From the NCBI GenBank assembly GCA_015501055.1, contig JADNYV010000001.1, positions 434,001 to 498,000 on the forward strand: 64,000 bases of DNA, given 5' to 3'. The position numbers were made by a program, and so were the translations under genes. The notes under the pieces were generated by a model. It did not search any database. It saw nothing but the letters and a program-made list of their open reading frames with translations, and was not told where the DNA came from. Source of the stretch: Mucidula mucida. Lineage: Eukaryota; Basidiomycota; Agaricomycetes; Agaricales; Physalacriaceae. Each line of letters starts with the position of its first letter. Within the stretch, counting starts at the first letter, position 1. This document shows, in pieces, positions 47,004 to 58,574 of the stretch.

Positions 47004-47010
47004 TTATATA
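47004..47010 (-). promoter_or_regulatory. TATA box of locus B
   Basis: TATATAA on the minus strand lies about 370 bp upstream of the first ATG and is followed by a CT-rich stretch (CTTTCTCTTTTCTTCTCTCC), a usual fungal start-site context. Confidence 0.6.
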
Positions 47011-48451
47011 CATTCGACCCTCCCTTGCCGCCAAACCCTGGAGACTTGGAGGGATCAACAAGCCCTCCCCTCGGCGGGTTTCAAGCTGGGAGGTGACCAA
47101 AGCCAGGGGTAGTAGTCTTTTACTTTCTCGCCATGGAGGTGAGAGACCCTTACCCCTTCCGCTCATTCACTCCCATTCTCGCGCAAGAGCTGGACAAGCA
47201 TCATCCCATTTTCGTTCGGTTGGAGTACCTCAGACACGTCGAAAAGGCTTACGCCCGCTTAACACCATAGCATAGTCGGTACCAACGGAAACAAGGGTGT
47301 GACAGAAGGTATACTGGTTGTACAATACATATATAAAGATGTAGAGGTATATATCTGCATATATATGTATGAATATGTGTCAACGGATGGCTCCGACTAG
47401 AACTAAGGCATGATTGTATAAATCCACTTGCATGGTGCTCGCCGATGAACTTCATTTCCTCTCGTCTATCCTACCCTCCATTTCACCAAGGCAGACAGCC
47501 AACAGGTCCCCCCTGTGCCAAAGCTAGACGATAGAATAACCAACTCTTGCATGAACCCACGGTTCTCCGCCCCTGCATGCGCAGCCATCCTCATCCACCA
47601 ACACAGCCCACATGACACTCCGCCAATGGGAATCTGTGGAAAGTGCGGAAGTTGTGGAAAAAGGGGGCAGGGGTGGCCTTTGGGGATGTGGCTCTGCAGG
47701 TGGAGACGGCATGATGCCCCTGGCCACGCTACATGTTCCTGGCAACGACACAGCACGAGACAGCCTAACTATTCCTCATTGCTGCCTGGTCGTTACGCCT
47801 GATCCACTGGAAAACTCCTGGCGGTCCACTCGGTGCTTTCTCCCCGGATCCCCGGAGATGGATGAGGACATGGGAGAGAGGTTCTGGCTATAATGTGAGC
47901 GATTCCCTCGCCGCCCTACGACCCAAGTTTCCTTTACCGTCACACCCTTGGAAACCACCATTATTTCCAACAGCATCCTCTGGAAGTCGATTGTCACTCT
48001 CCTGTACTCATCGACCAGCCTCACACCAACGTAACCATGCCTGCTAACGCCATCTCGGACAGCAATGCCATCACCCCAGTCCTACGAGGAAAAGAATCTC
48101 ACATTCTCACAAGTACCGGAGATCCTGTCGTATGTATGATTGAATTTCGACTAGAGTACCGTTTCTTGATTCCAAACATCGTGCCAACTCTATGTAGGTT
48201 CTAAGCCACCTTTGAGACGGGAGAACGTTCGCGCTTTTACGAAACCAGAGACTTGAACTGTCCATGTCCTCGTCTTTGGATAACTGAGACTACTAGGTGA
48301 ATTCTCCTTTTCTTGGTATCAGCCGAAAGACCGTCCTAGGCTCAGCGCGCTTATGCCGTTTACACGTTACGGCGCTGACTGTTTCTATTTTCCATTTGGA
48401 TCTAAATTCAGACCTAAGCATCACCAACAAGGGTCGCATGGAAGACACAGT
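47011..48451. other. Gene-poor spacer upstream of locus B
   Basis: It has an AT dinucleotide-rich patch (about 47325-47380) and no supported gene. Confidence 0.4.
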
Positions 48452-48801
48452 TCACTTGGCCAAATCCGAGTACAAGTCGTTGTCGTGGTGGTATGCGAAC
48501 ATGGTAATAAAGACAACGTTGAGACCAGCTTCTACGATGAGGGTGCCTACCAGCAACTGCCCTAGATACGGCAATGAGCTGCCTCTGCGGGGGTGTATCG
48601 CCCAGATCCGCAAAGTGTCGACGATGACGGAGGCGAGTGCAAAGAGCGACAAGAGACGACGTGTATGACGGGTCCGGGGTCGGAGATGGTTTTAAACGAG
48701 TGGAGGACGATGGCGCCAGCGTCGAGCGCGATGGTGGCGACGAGGACTAAGCCGAAGACGATCCACCTGGCGCGCATGTTGCTGCCCTCGGGCAATGTCA
48801 T
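48452..48801 (-). CDS. Small membrane protein, probably frame-broken
   Basis: From ATG 48801 the N-terminus has a hydrophobic helix (WIVFGLVLVATIALDAGAIVL). About 48665 a second frame takes over with further hydrophobic helices (FALASVIVDTLRIW and LLVGTLIVEAGLNVVFITMF) to a stop at 48452. Two frames differing by one nucleotide across a plausible membrane protein suggest a small indel. No family is recognised. Confidence 0.35.
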
Positions 48802-49104
48802 AATAGGCAGGTGGCGAAGGGAGAGAGAGACAGGCCGACACGGTGCAAGACGTATTTATTTGATCACCAAGAGCTTCTCTCCCTATTCCCGCGCTGTCTC
48901 GGTCATCACAACACAACTGACAGCGCTTCTCCCATTTCCACCAGACTCTCAACCTCACATGGCTATAATAGCCAGAAGCAGTTGCGCCGCCCACAGGGGT
49001 AGTTCGAGAATTCTCATGTCTTTGCCAGCGCTGGGAAGACTTCGATCAACAAGGGCCGTCACAATGGGTCTGCAGTTCTCGAACAGCTCATGCACGAAAC
49101 AAGT

Positions 49105-51993
49105 TTAATAAGCACAAGTAGTTGTCGTATTCCAATTACCTAAAGCGTACATGTGCGTTTCTACAGCGTATCTATGCCCCTGGGGATGGTATTGTTGCCA
49201 CGGTGGACAGTGTGCACTCGGATCGACGCGAAGGCAGCTAGAGGAGGCGAAGCTCTGTCGGAGGGTGCTCTCCGGGGCCAAGGTGTCTGGAGAAGTCGAG
49301 CTGGGGATAGGGTACCACATAACAGCAGAACTCGGATCAACGGTCGTGCCAACGATGTGACTGATCGGCATGGTTGCAATGATAGGGTTGGTGGACTGGT
49401 CGCTCGAGAAAGTGTGCCCCTGATGGAGAGAAGGATGGAAAGAAACGCGTGGTGGAGGTGGATGAGGAGCGTAGGTCGGGGTATACTGCGGCGGTGGACT
49501 AAGAGGGTAGGAAGAGTCGTATGCTGGACGCCCTCGAGTTTGTTCAAGCGCGTGCGAGAGATTATTGTCGGGACTGGAAAGGGTAGAGTTTTGCGTGAGG
49601 GTGGAGTCGTCATGGAGAGACGGACTCGAGACGGGACTCCACGCGAGATCGCCATTCGAGGAATAGGAGCCGGTGGGGGTATGGGACTGAGAGAGTATGG
49701 GTGATGCCGAAGCTGTCAAGGCTGAGCTGACGTCGGAGCTGGGAGCAGGGGCTTCCGGTCCCGCTGGAGAAGTGCCTGCAGCAAATATGCTAAGGAAGCC
49801 TCGGACTTCGCGGCGGATCGCTTCTTTCAGTCGGCCGAGGTTGACCATGCTCGTGCCGGCATCGATCCGTCGCTGGTGGAGTTCCTCGAGGCTCAGGCCG
49901 TCGGGTTGGTTGCAGAGAAGCTTTGCGAGTTCGGCACGGTCGGGGAGTTGGAGCTCTGTCTCGGCATTCCTGTCCTCGATAGGCGCATCGCCGTTGGCCT
50001 GGCGCTCCAAGTCCCAGGTCGGACGGTTGTGGAAATAGTAGACGCGGTAAGACTCCTTGACCATCTTCTTCCGCTTGGCTCTTTTGGACGCGATCTGAGA
50101 GGTTAGACGTTGGATATCCTTCTCGTGCGCGGAGCCTTTGACACGGAACTTGTCTCCCTTCAGCCCCGCCCTCTTCCGCTCCAGCTCCTTAATCTCAGGA
50201 TCCTCTGGCAGGAGCTCCCACACCTCGTCCGGTACCATGTCGCTGCTGGCGCGTGGGTCGCGCGTGTGGCCGACGTGTGACAACATACTGAGCACCTGGT
50301 CCTCTAGGGGCTCGCCCAGCACCGCGTTCTGCACGTCGAACTGCACGTGGGCGTTGAGATAGGCGTCTTGGAAGACGTTGGAGTGGTTGTTATGGCGCAT
50401 GACCTGGTCGCGCACGGCGTCGGATGCCTTGCCGTTAACGGTGTTGCCCACATTCCTCCGCCAAGCCTTCGGCTCGATAGGCTTCTCGTAGCCCATATCA
50501 AGCGACTGTCTGCCCATATAGTCGTGGAGGGTACGGTAGGGGAGAGGGGAGTCGGGATCGCCGTTACAACGTCGAAAGACTGGTCGCTTCAGCCACTCCT
50601 TCTTCCATCGAAGGGGCACACTTGTAACGGGACCGCTGACGGCGACTCTGAAGACAGCCTCGACGTTGGTGAGCGTGGAGGATTCGAAGGCACCGTCGAG
50701 GACGGCAACGCTGACGATGAGGGTGACGATGCAGAAGATAAGCCTTCTAGTTGGCGTGAAATAGAAAACAGTCCTACACAACGGTTTCAGCCTCCAGGAT
50801 CAACGAGCTACTGCGAGGAGGGAGACTTACGGCTTTGGCCTGTTGTCGGCGCCTTTATGGTGGGTGAACTTGATCGACATGGTCAGAGTATCCAGTCCAG
50901 TCTCTGGATGGCGGATAACCATCAACTGGATGTCCTCGTAGCAGAGCGCCTTGGGACGATTTCGGTTTTGCGCCTCGAGATCCAGCAGCCTCGAAACCTC
51001 CTTGAAGTGGTGCTCCCCAGCTGTATCTCCCGGGACCGCCTCCAACGGCGGCGTCGTCTGGTCGCCGAAGAGTTCGTCCCAGCACCCGTCAAGAGGTATG
51101 TTCTTCTCGCCATCGACGACCTCGGCTGGTCTACATCCGGTATAGGCTAGGATGAGGTAGCAGCCTGCAACATCTAGCCGCTGTCGCTCGCTGGGGAAGA
51201 TTCGATGGTCGCAGGCGAAGTTGAAGGTGAGGAGTGCTAACAGGTCGCCAGAGTCGGTGACGGTCTTCATGCGAAGGGAGGGATTTTCGAGGCCAAATCT
51301 GGGGCTCAAGCACGTCTTGAAAAACTAGAGGAAGCGTAAGTAGACTGTTTCTCGTGACTGAGGGGGAAGCTTAGCAGGTACCTTGAGCACCTCGCTGCTG
51401 GCATTGGTATCCATTTGCCGCCCGACCGTCTTGTTGTAGACTGCGAAGGTGCCGAGGAAGTGGATAAGTCTCAGTCCCAAATGCGACAGCCGGAAATAGT
51501 AAACTGACGCTGCTTCCACTGCCGAAAGTATTGCCAGCAGGTACCCGACGACTTGATGTTGCACGTCTCACACAAATGTACGAGGAAGTCCATAGCCGTC
51601 CCTTTCTGAGCCGTCCTCAGAGCAGCGTCCCATTCTCCAAGCTCCATGAGCTCGCAGTATCTGTGTGACGTCTAGGTAAGCGAGAATTTAGACTGAGATA
51701 TTGACGTACGTCTTCCACTTTTTCAAGATACCAGCCACGTTAAACTTGGTGTTGTCGGCCCACACCGGCGGTATCGAGACCACTAGGTCAGCATTGTCGC
51801 GAATGGCCGCATGTTGCTGAGCGGTGAGTTGTTCTTTCGGACGACGTTTTTGATTTTGGGCCTCGGCGAACTGTCGAAGGAACCCGTCGGCACAGTTGTC
51901 GGTACCGTAGCCCAGGTGAGCCGGCTGAGGGCGAGTCTGTCGAGAGACGAGCGTCGTCCGATGTGGACGAGGATTGTTGGCTGCACGAGGCAT
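49105..51993 (-). CDS. DUF3435 tyrosine recombinase, Starship captain-like (890 aa)
   Basis: Five exons give one open frame: 51993-51706, 51671-51509, 51440-51382, 51324-50831 and 50773-49105 (2673 nt). Hallmarks of DUF3435 are AYTGCRPAEVVD (first catalytic Arg), KALCYEDIQLMV, RLIFCIVTLI with VLDGAF, PLRWKKEW, AWRRNVGNTVNG with RDQVMRHNNHSNVFQDAYLN (Arg, His and the likely nucleophile Tyr), then a disordered C-terminal tail. Captains cut and join DNA to move the whole Starship and are the first gene at its 5' end, reading inward, as here. The first intron, 34 nt, is very short and its donor is the least certain. The frame is otherwise undamaged, so the enzyme may be active. Confidence 0.86.
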
Positions 51994-52107
51994 AAGACGA
52001 AGCTGGAGATTGGTGGGTGGACGAGCACACGACTTCGACGAGGTTACCGAAAAGGACGCGAAGTGGGAGGAGAGCTTTGGGGGGACAACCGGGCCAGGGA
52101 GGTACGC

Positions 52108-52114
52108 TTTTATA
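52108..52114 (-). promoter_or_regulatory. TATA box of the captain gene
   Basis: TATAAAA lies 115 bp upstream of the ATG at 51993 and about 185 bp inside the element's right end, so the promoter travels with the element. Confidence 0.6.
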
Positions 52115-52298
52115 GTTGGCGACTATCATCGCGGTTCGGATTTCAACTTCGATCTCGCTGGTGGCGATGTCGTGGTGACAGAGTGAGTGCAGTGCCTATA
52201 CTAATTACTTGGCTTAGACCTAGGTGGAAGCGGCGCAAAAACGAAGTCGGGTCGTGATGTCCAAACACGTCCCAGAACTCCTCGTCCCAGACTTAGTG

Positions 52299-52677
52299 TG
52301 TAATCCAAGTGTCCCAATGACGCGTCAACGCCGCAGTGGCAGTCCCCTTGTCCTGGAACTGTCCAAACGTCCACTCGTCTATGATAGCGTCGTTGCCTGA
52401 TGGAATCGGTGAGACCGGGTAGGTGTAAATAAACGCGTTGGAGCAGTACCGGTGTTTTCGAACAACGACGGCGTAACCCAGGGCTAGTCCTGGAGGTTAG
52501 TAGGAGAAATTTGACAACAGCGAGCCCACGCACTTCGAGAACGAGCCATCCGCCAAGGTTGACGCCGCGAACCTTCTGGCTGCCATAAGGGAATGTGGGA
52601 TTGAAAGCATAAACTGGAGACAAGAGAGTGAAGCCACACAGGGCGGCAGCGATTGTGCGCATTACTGGCGAAGCCAT
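52299..52677 (-). pseudogene. EXG1: GH5_9 exo-1,3-beta-glucanase, N-terminal part (5' half of a split gene)
   Basis: ATG 52677 begins a signal peptide (TIAAALCGFTLLSPVYA). It is followed by FPYGSQKVRGVNLGGWLVLE, an intron ending GACTAG, PWVTPSLFENTG, an intron of 52 nt, then NDAIIDEWTFGQFQ and RHWDTWIT. Every family position is intact up to Thr at 52301-52299. The next codons give an in-frame stop at 52295-52293, and nothing after that resembles the family. This is where the C-terminal part at 6459-5042 would take up. The fragment could still be transcribed from its own promoter, giving a secreted peptide of about 110 residues with no catalytic residues. Confidence 0.87.
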
Positions 52678-54114
52678 GTACAGCGAGCAGGAGGAAGTAA
52701 GAGACGAAACCTGAGCGAACAACCGGCACTCCCGCCTTAAGAAGGGCCAAATGTGATCGATCGGGAAGAAGCTTTCAACGATCCACGTGCTTGACGTGTT
52801 GTGGGGTAGTGGCCTTGGTACTACCCTTCTGCGTCTCGGTGACCTGCACAAAGCTTCCCATCCAGCGTCGTCGCATTAAGTCGTATTGTCGTGGTGAGGT
52901 ATCGCACCGCAATGCTAGGTTGGTACCAACAGTTGAGAGGCAATTTCCAACATTCCGGCTGATGGTCATGAGATCAGTGTTCGTATGTCGCTTCGTACTT
53001 TAGGCGGAACTCGAACTTGAAGGGAAGAACAGAACGTGGAGTATTCAGCTAAAAGGAGCATTTGCGTCCTCCCTTTCCGGCTCGCTCAGACTGTAATATC
53101 CGGCTTCGGCGGTAGTCGAACGCGAGCAAAATTGTGGCAACAGATGAGATCTATAATCCGCCACCACGACTGAGTACTATGAACGCTCATATTACTTAAC
53201 TGGCCTGAAGGTGTACAACGTTTCAATGAAGAGTTTAAGCATCTGGTATTAAGAGCGCACCAAAGCATCGCGGTTATCCCTTTATATCGGAAGCAGGTCA
53301 TGAAAGCGTGGCTTGAATCATCAATATGCATCAATACCCATTTGGTCGTTGTCGCCAGCGTGTCGCCAAGGTGAGTGTAATGCCGGAGTACATCTATAGT
53401 CGGAATCTCGCTTTGTTGTCAGATTTACCCTTTATGTTGATCCTGACAGCAGAATGCTGCTGATACAAAGCGGAACAACTCCTCGGTCACAGGTTTAGCG
53501 GGCTCCTTCGCGTCGGGAAGGAGATGAGTGGGATTAGAGCGGGATGAGGCACTGAAGTGTAGTCGGAAACAAGAACAGGTTGGTCCTTTGTCACTATGTA
53601 TATTTCCCAAGAAATAGACTGCAATGGCCTTGCATGATGCTCGTTTCGATGGAAAGCTGTCCCGGAAGCTACTGAGCTCAAAGACCGTCCGGCGTCATGA
53701 TCATGAAGGACTGCGAAGAAAAAGCAGTGTCTTTATTTTGCCCGTATTTGGCTCGTAGATCGGCGTTGATGCCGGTTCGATTGCTTTTCCCCACGATGCA
53801 TGATGAGTGGGCTGAGGAACCGTATTGCTTGGCGCTCTTTAGATGCACGCTTGACCGTTGCTGCTGTCCAGACATATCTAGCATTGCGCGCTCAAATTGT
53901 TGAACGACTATGGCACTGCACTCAGGAAAACAAATCACAAAAGGATCCAATTTCATCAGGATCAACCCTTCGAGTTGTTGGGCGCTGTCTCAGTGTCTGA
54001 TTCTCCAGTCATCTAGAGTCATCTCCAATCAGTTTCATAAACGCACACTTTGCCGAGTAACTTGTACTAGTATATCTGTGTCTTTCACCGTCACCCGTCG
54101 TTCCTCGAACTGTC
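52678..54114. other. Intergenic, between divergent genes
   Basis: This 1.4 kb holds the promoters of the glucanase 5' half and of HET-C. No coding frame is supported. Confidence 0.45.
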
Positions 54115-56658
54115 ATGCCTCTCTCAACCTTATACATGGCTCTAGTGTTCGCGACACTTACTGTGCTACTTCCCGTCGCGTATTCATTCGGCGCTGGAGA
54201 TATTCCGCAGTTCGCGTACCTTCACAATAAGGCGTTTCGGCATGGCGATATTGAAAATGTCCTCGAAGAGGTCGTAAAGTCAGCGGCGGCAGGCGGTTTT
54301 CTCGCGCTTGCAAAACAAGCACTGGCCAAAAGTGGCCCTCGTTTCAGCAGAGAAGATATCAAGAAAGTCTACTTTGTGCGTGATCTACCATCTGTCAGAC
54401 TCTTGGTGTAACCGAAACCAACAGGGAAATTGGCTGACTCAGTCAGTCGGAGAGATTATTCTCAAGCCATGGACATCGCCGGCTTGAGCAAGCTGTCAGC
54501 AGAAACCATATAACTGATAGTTGCTGTCCTTGGTTTCACAGTATGTATTTTCAAGCTTCTACCATTGGCAAAACTTTATACCATAGTCAGGTCTTTGGCT
54601 ACGCTACGGAAGAATTCGAGATAAATGCAGAACGATTGGCGGTATATCTACCAGTCGTACGCCCAATTCTTTTTCTTTCGGTTCTGCTTGTTCATCCCTG
54701 GCGCCTTTAGGAACATATAGACAATCCGAAGTGGGTATGTATTGGCCTCATGCTCGTATTGCCTGACTTGAATCCAGGGGATACGGGGAATCCGAACCGA
54801 ATCGGGATCCGCGCGCCTATCATCCCAAACTACGCCCGCCAGTAGACCCACGCGAGTTGTACATAGATCCACGAAATGGAATGAAAGTGAGTGATCAATT
54901 GCTCAGATTATAGTCTTTTGACGTCAAGCGAGTGCTATATCGCAACAGAAGATCAAGGTTGGGACTCCTCGACTGCGCATATACGACGCGTCTTCGTTGA
55001 ATGCATTGAGTTTGGTCGCAGAGCTGAAGGTCATAGAGGTGTTGACCTCGATACTGCTTACCGCATTCTTGGAAAAGGACTCCACACCATGGAGGATCTC
55101 ATGGCACACAGCAATTGGCTAGAGATGGCCCTGCGCAAAATCGGCTTTTATGAGATCTTCTGCCATGTCGGCGATGCTGTTTTCGTCGAAGCTCCGACAG
55201 GCGAATTCGTGCCACCGCTAGTCACCGGGACTTTTGGCGGAGCCGATTTCGTACACTCACTACTTGGAGAGGCGACTGAGTATGTCCACGTGCTCCTTCC
55301 AAATGATTGTTAACCGATGTCTTTGCATATAGCCACCTTAGTCAGGCTAGTGTTACCGCTCTTCAGGACGCCATGTCGCAACAAAGCCCAGAGGTCTCTG
55401 GGAAGCTTGCAGATATCAGAGCTATCCTGCAGAAGCTAGGAATGCGAAGCGAAATGGAGCAAGCTGAGCAGATGCAAGCCCAATCTAGCGCCTACCACTT
55501 CGACCCAGAAAACATTGCTCCTCCGAAGGTCCAGAAACAGCTACTTGACCTTCTTCATTGGCGCGATAACGTGTTCCGCGTCATAAACAAGACAATTGAG
55601 GTCCTCGGACTCAGTGAGCTTTTTGAGGCCTGGAGAAACGCAATCAATGCATGTAAGGTTCCATGCCGTTTATCCTGCTCTTCCATTTTGACAAGAGCAA
55701 TTAGATGTGTATACTACTCTTGCACCTATATCACGGTATGTGCCTTCGCTTTCCGTTGATGGTATCTTGTCATAGCCTATCCTCAGTCAAACAACCGCCA
55801 TACTTGGTTAAGGCAGCAAAGCTATCCAATATGAGGTTTTCGACAACTCAGTGGCTTCCGATCCGTCTCACAGTCTGCTTTCAAAAGACCATTTTGCACT
55901 CTGTGGAAATGATTGTCCAAGCTTGGAGCGACAACCGGGATCCCAATGAAGCCATTGATATTGTAAGACTTCCTCTTGACCTTCTGCTTCTCTGTTGAAT
56001 TACGTTTTTCTAGATATTGGAAGCTTTTCACCATCCCTACTTTGGCAGCAGAAATTCCGCTAATCAGCAACGCATGCTTGAGGAGCTGAAAAAATGGGTC
56101 CGCGAGTTGGGCCCGGAAATTGAAATCACTTTGACCAGGTTGACGAAGGAAAGCGTCAGGGAGCATAGAAACAGACGTGAAGGGAGTGGATTCGATGACG
56201 TGGGATGTGGGCACAGTGGGTGCGGCTCGTCTACTGTTTCTGATGGCGAACGACGAAAGTTCACGTCTACGACATCGATATTGAATGTTCATGTTGAAAG
56301 ACCGAGCCCTAGTGCCGGTTACAGTAACGAGGATTGTCCTCGTCCTCGTCCTCGTCACCACCGCCACCACCATCACAATCAGCCTGTCAATACAGCACCT
56401 ACTCCTGATTCTGGTGATTGGAGTACAGAGCTCGCAGACAAGATGGAATCTACCCTTAACGTTGGCCATTCTCATCACTATCAGGACGAAATCTATCTGG
56501 AGTCGTCCATCGACTATATGCCTTCTTTCGCCTTCCCCGAACCAATGCCTGCCCCACCTCCTCCTCCTCCGAAGGAAGCATTTTACCAGCTATGTACCGT
56601 TGAAATTACTCTTCTGGTCCAGCGCTCAGCTTCCACCCTTACTAGAGCAAGTTTATAA
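54115..56658 (+). CDS. het-C: HET-C family protein
   Basis: ATG 54115 starts a signal-like hydrophobic segment, then FGAGDIPQFAYLHNKAFRHGDIE, the Het-C N-terminal hallmark. Further exons carry RRDYSQAMDIAGL, FGYATEEFEI, PVDPRELYIDPRNGMK, GKGLHTMEDLMAHSNW and VTGTFGGADFVHSLLGEAT. The C-terminal region is histidine-, serine- and proline-rich. Het-C proteins act in vegetative incompatibility in some ascomycetes and are widespread in fungi. At least eight exons are needed. Around 54425-54450 the coding for GNWL and that for RRDYSQ are separated by about 11 extra bases that break the frame; an alternative splice bypasses GNW. Function here is uncertain. Confidence 0.8.
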
Positions 56659-56834
56659 TCCGGTCAAGACGTCTATGTAGCGCCAGGTTACGAAGACAAA
56701 GCGTAGTCCAAATTGTCAAAACTAGTACGAGAATGTGATCTACATACTGAAATTATTCCGAATTGTACACTATAGGCATCTCAAAACCTATAACCGTCCG
56801 TATAACGTAGTCCGAGTCCCAATACATACATTCT

Positions 56835-58361
56835 CTAAACAAGAACGTCCAACTCCTCGACGTTCTCTACAATACCCGACTTCGTGAAGGTCTTGCCATT
56901 CACGCTCTCTAGACCTTCACCAGCGTAGCTGACCAACGGCGAGATCTCGATTTCCACACCATCCTTGACCGTCGCCCCGGCACGCTCCAGGAAGCGCTTG
57001 TGCTGAGTGATCAAGTCGCGACGACTAGTATCGGGATCATCGGAACCTGTCCCAGGCGCGTTTTTCAACGGACTAAAGTCCTCCTTCCGTTCCACCTCCA
57101 ACACAGCGAAACGCTTGGTGTAAGGGAACACGTCAAACACGAACATCTCCAGCTTCATGCCATTCGGTTTCGAGGGCTTGATCACTTCACCAGTCTCCAT
57201 GTCAATGTGGGGGATCTTCTTGCGCGCGATGTGGAAGGCAAGCTCTTCCTCAAAGCTCTCAACCGAATTGAGGTACGCGGTAGTATAGAAATGATTGGCG
57301 ATATTTCCGGCGCGGAACGACAACTCGCCCGATTCGTCGCGTCTCTCGGCTTGCTCTTTGGAGATCTCGGAGTACTCGACAACGCTGGGTTTGTTGTCAC
57401 GATACGCGACAACGCCGACTGATTCGGTGGGATGTGTCTTGGGAACGACTTTGGCAGCACAATCAGCTTGCTTGGAAATGCTATAGCCGAGGAAGATGGG
57501 ATCTGCGACGCGAACAAGGCAATTATCGACGCAATACGCGTGGATATACAAGATCTTGCGCTGCGCAAGATCGGACAGGACTGTACGTGACTTGTCGGAG
57601 GGAGACAGGGGAGAACGTGTCGCAGCATAAAGACCTCCGTTTCCGTCAGGAGCGACTGCGACATGAGAAGGACTGTCGAGGAGAACTTTGCCCTCCATCG
57701 TCAAGCAGGGTAAAGTGCCTATAAAGCGAGTTGGAGAGTGGACCTACAAGTGTAACGAAAACTCACCCTGCTCGAAGAAAATGACGTTCTCCGGCTTCAA
57801 GCCAAAATAGGCGTGCTGGGTGAAGAACGCCAGCGTCTCGCGACGTGTTGGACCGCTGGTCATGACATACCAGGGAATAATGACGGATCCCGCTGGCTTG
57901 TTGAACTCGTTCTCCGCGACAGTCTGCAAACGGGCTATTCGCTCCGCCTGGTACTGGAAGAGGGATTTGTGTGATGGTAGTCCAATGTCGTAACAGCCTT
58001 TGGGTGCGCTGCTTCCAAGACGCGTCCCTTGACCGCCCGCCATGAGTAAAACGCCGACTTGACCGCGCGAGATGGCCTCCAGGCCGATTCTCCTCCATTC
58101 CTTGTCCTTCGCGGCGTCTCCGACAGAGTCAGAGGCACCCTTGGGCAGCGGTTCAATGACGCTGGAAGGGACATTGGGGTCCAACGTGGTTGCCTCGCTG
58201 CTAATGGCCGTTTTGTAAATGCGATTCACGCGTTCAACGTTCAGGTTGTCGAGTTGCGTAGCCAAGGCAGTCTGCTCTGCCGGGGAGAGGGTGGGCCAGA
58301 GCTTGAGAAGGTGACCTTGGCCAGCGGCGTCGTAGCGAGCTTTGAGGGCGTCGTAGGACAT
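56835..58361 (-). CDS. UAP1: UDP-N-acetylglucosamine pyrophosphorylase (492 aa)
   Basis: Two exons, 58361-57767 and 57718-56835, join across a 48-nt intron. The nucleotide-binding signature LLMAGGQGTRLGSSAPKGCYD is present, followed by VIIPWYVMTSGPT, YFGLKPENVIFFEQG, LYAATRSP and FVFDVFPYTKRFAVLEVER. Length is normal for eukaryotic UAP1. The enzyme makes UDP-GlcNAc from GlcNAc-1-phosphate and UTP in the cytosol, feeding chitin and glycoprotein synthesis. Confidence 0.95.
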
Positions 58362-58574
58362 GGTGGTGTGAAGAAAAGAGGGAAAGGAGAGTCAGATGAA
58401 CGTGTCGAGAGCGGGTTTTATGTTGTTACTCAATGCAAGTGCATCACTACGTCACTGCGCTGCACAGCCCTCTCAAGCTAACTTAGTTCCTCCGCGTTTC
58501 AGTACTTCTTTGGGCTGACGCCAACATTTACTTCAAAACACACACAGGTATGGTGTACAGATTAGCAACGAACG

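Larger units (their letters stand above)
6475..52298 (-). mobile_element. Starship-like giant transposon, about 45.8 kb
   Basis: The limits are inferred from the break in the GH5_9 gene: its upstream half ends at 52299 and its downstream half begins at or just above 6459. The element's 5' end is the right-hand end. The first gene there, 305 bp from the break and reading inward, is a DUF3435 tyrosine recombinase, as in Starships. The cargo includes two virus-like replicase loci, a protease, an FHA-kinase and several unknown genes. About 11 codons of the host gene are missing from both flanks. I see no convincing terminal inverted repeat or target duplication. The last host bases at the right break, reading on the minus strand, include TTAC, a tetranucleotide I recall from some Starship target sites. 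The exact left boundary is uncertain by some tens of bases. Confidence 0.72.

Noticed and set aside
12249..47010. Contaminating or assembled free RNA virus
   Set aside because: Canonical introns, TATA boxes and embedding between a captain and host gene halves mean that the loci are DNA in this assembly. Chimeric assembly remains testable with long reads.
51811..52257. 148-residue plus-strand frame over the captain promoter
   Set aside because: It crosses the element boundary and the TATA box on the opposite strand, with no recognisable domain.
6459..52299. Terminal inverted repeats or target-site duplication of the element
   Set aside because: I compared both junctions by eye and found only short chance matches. 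A computed alignment of the two ends is needed.
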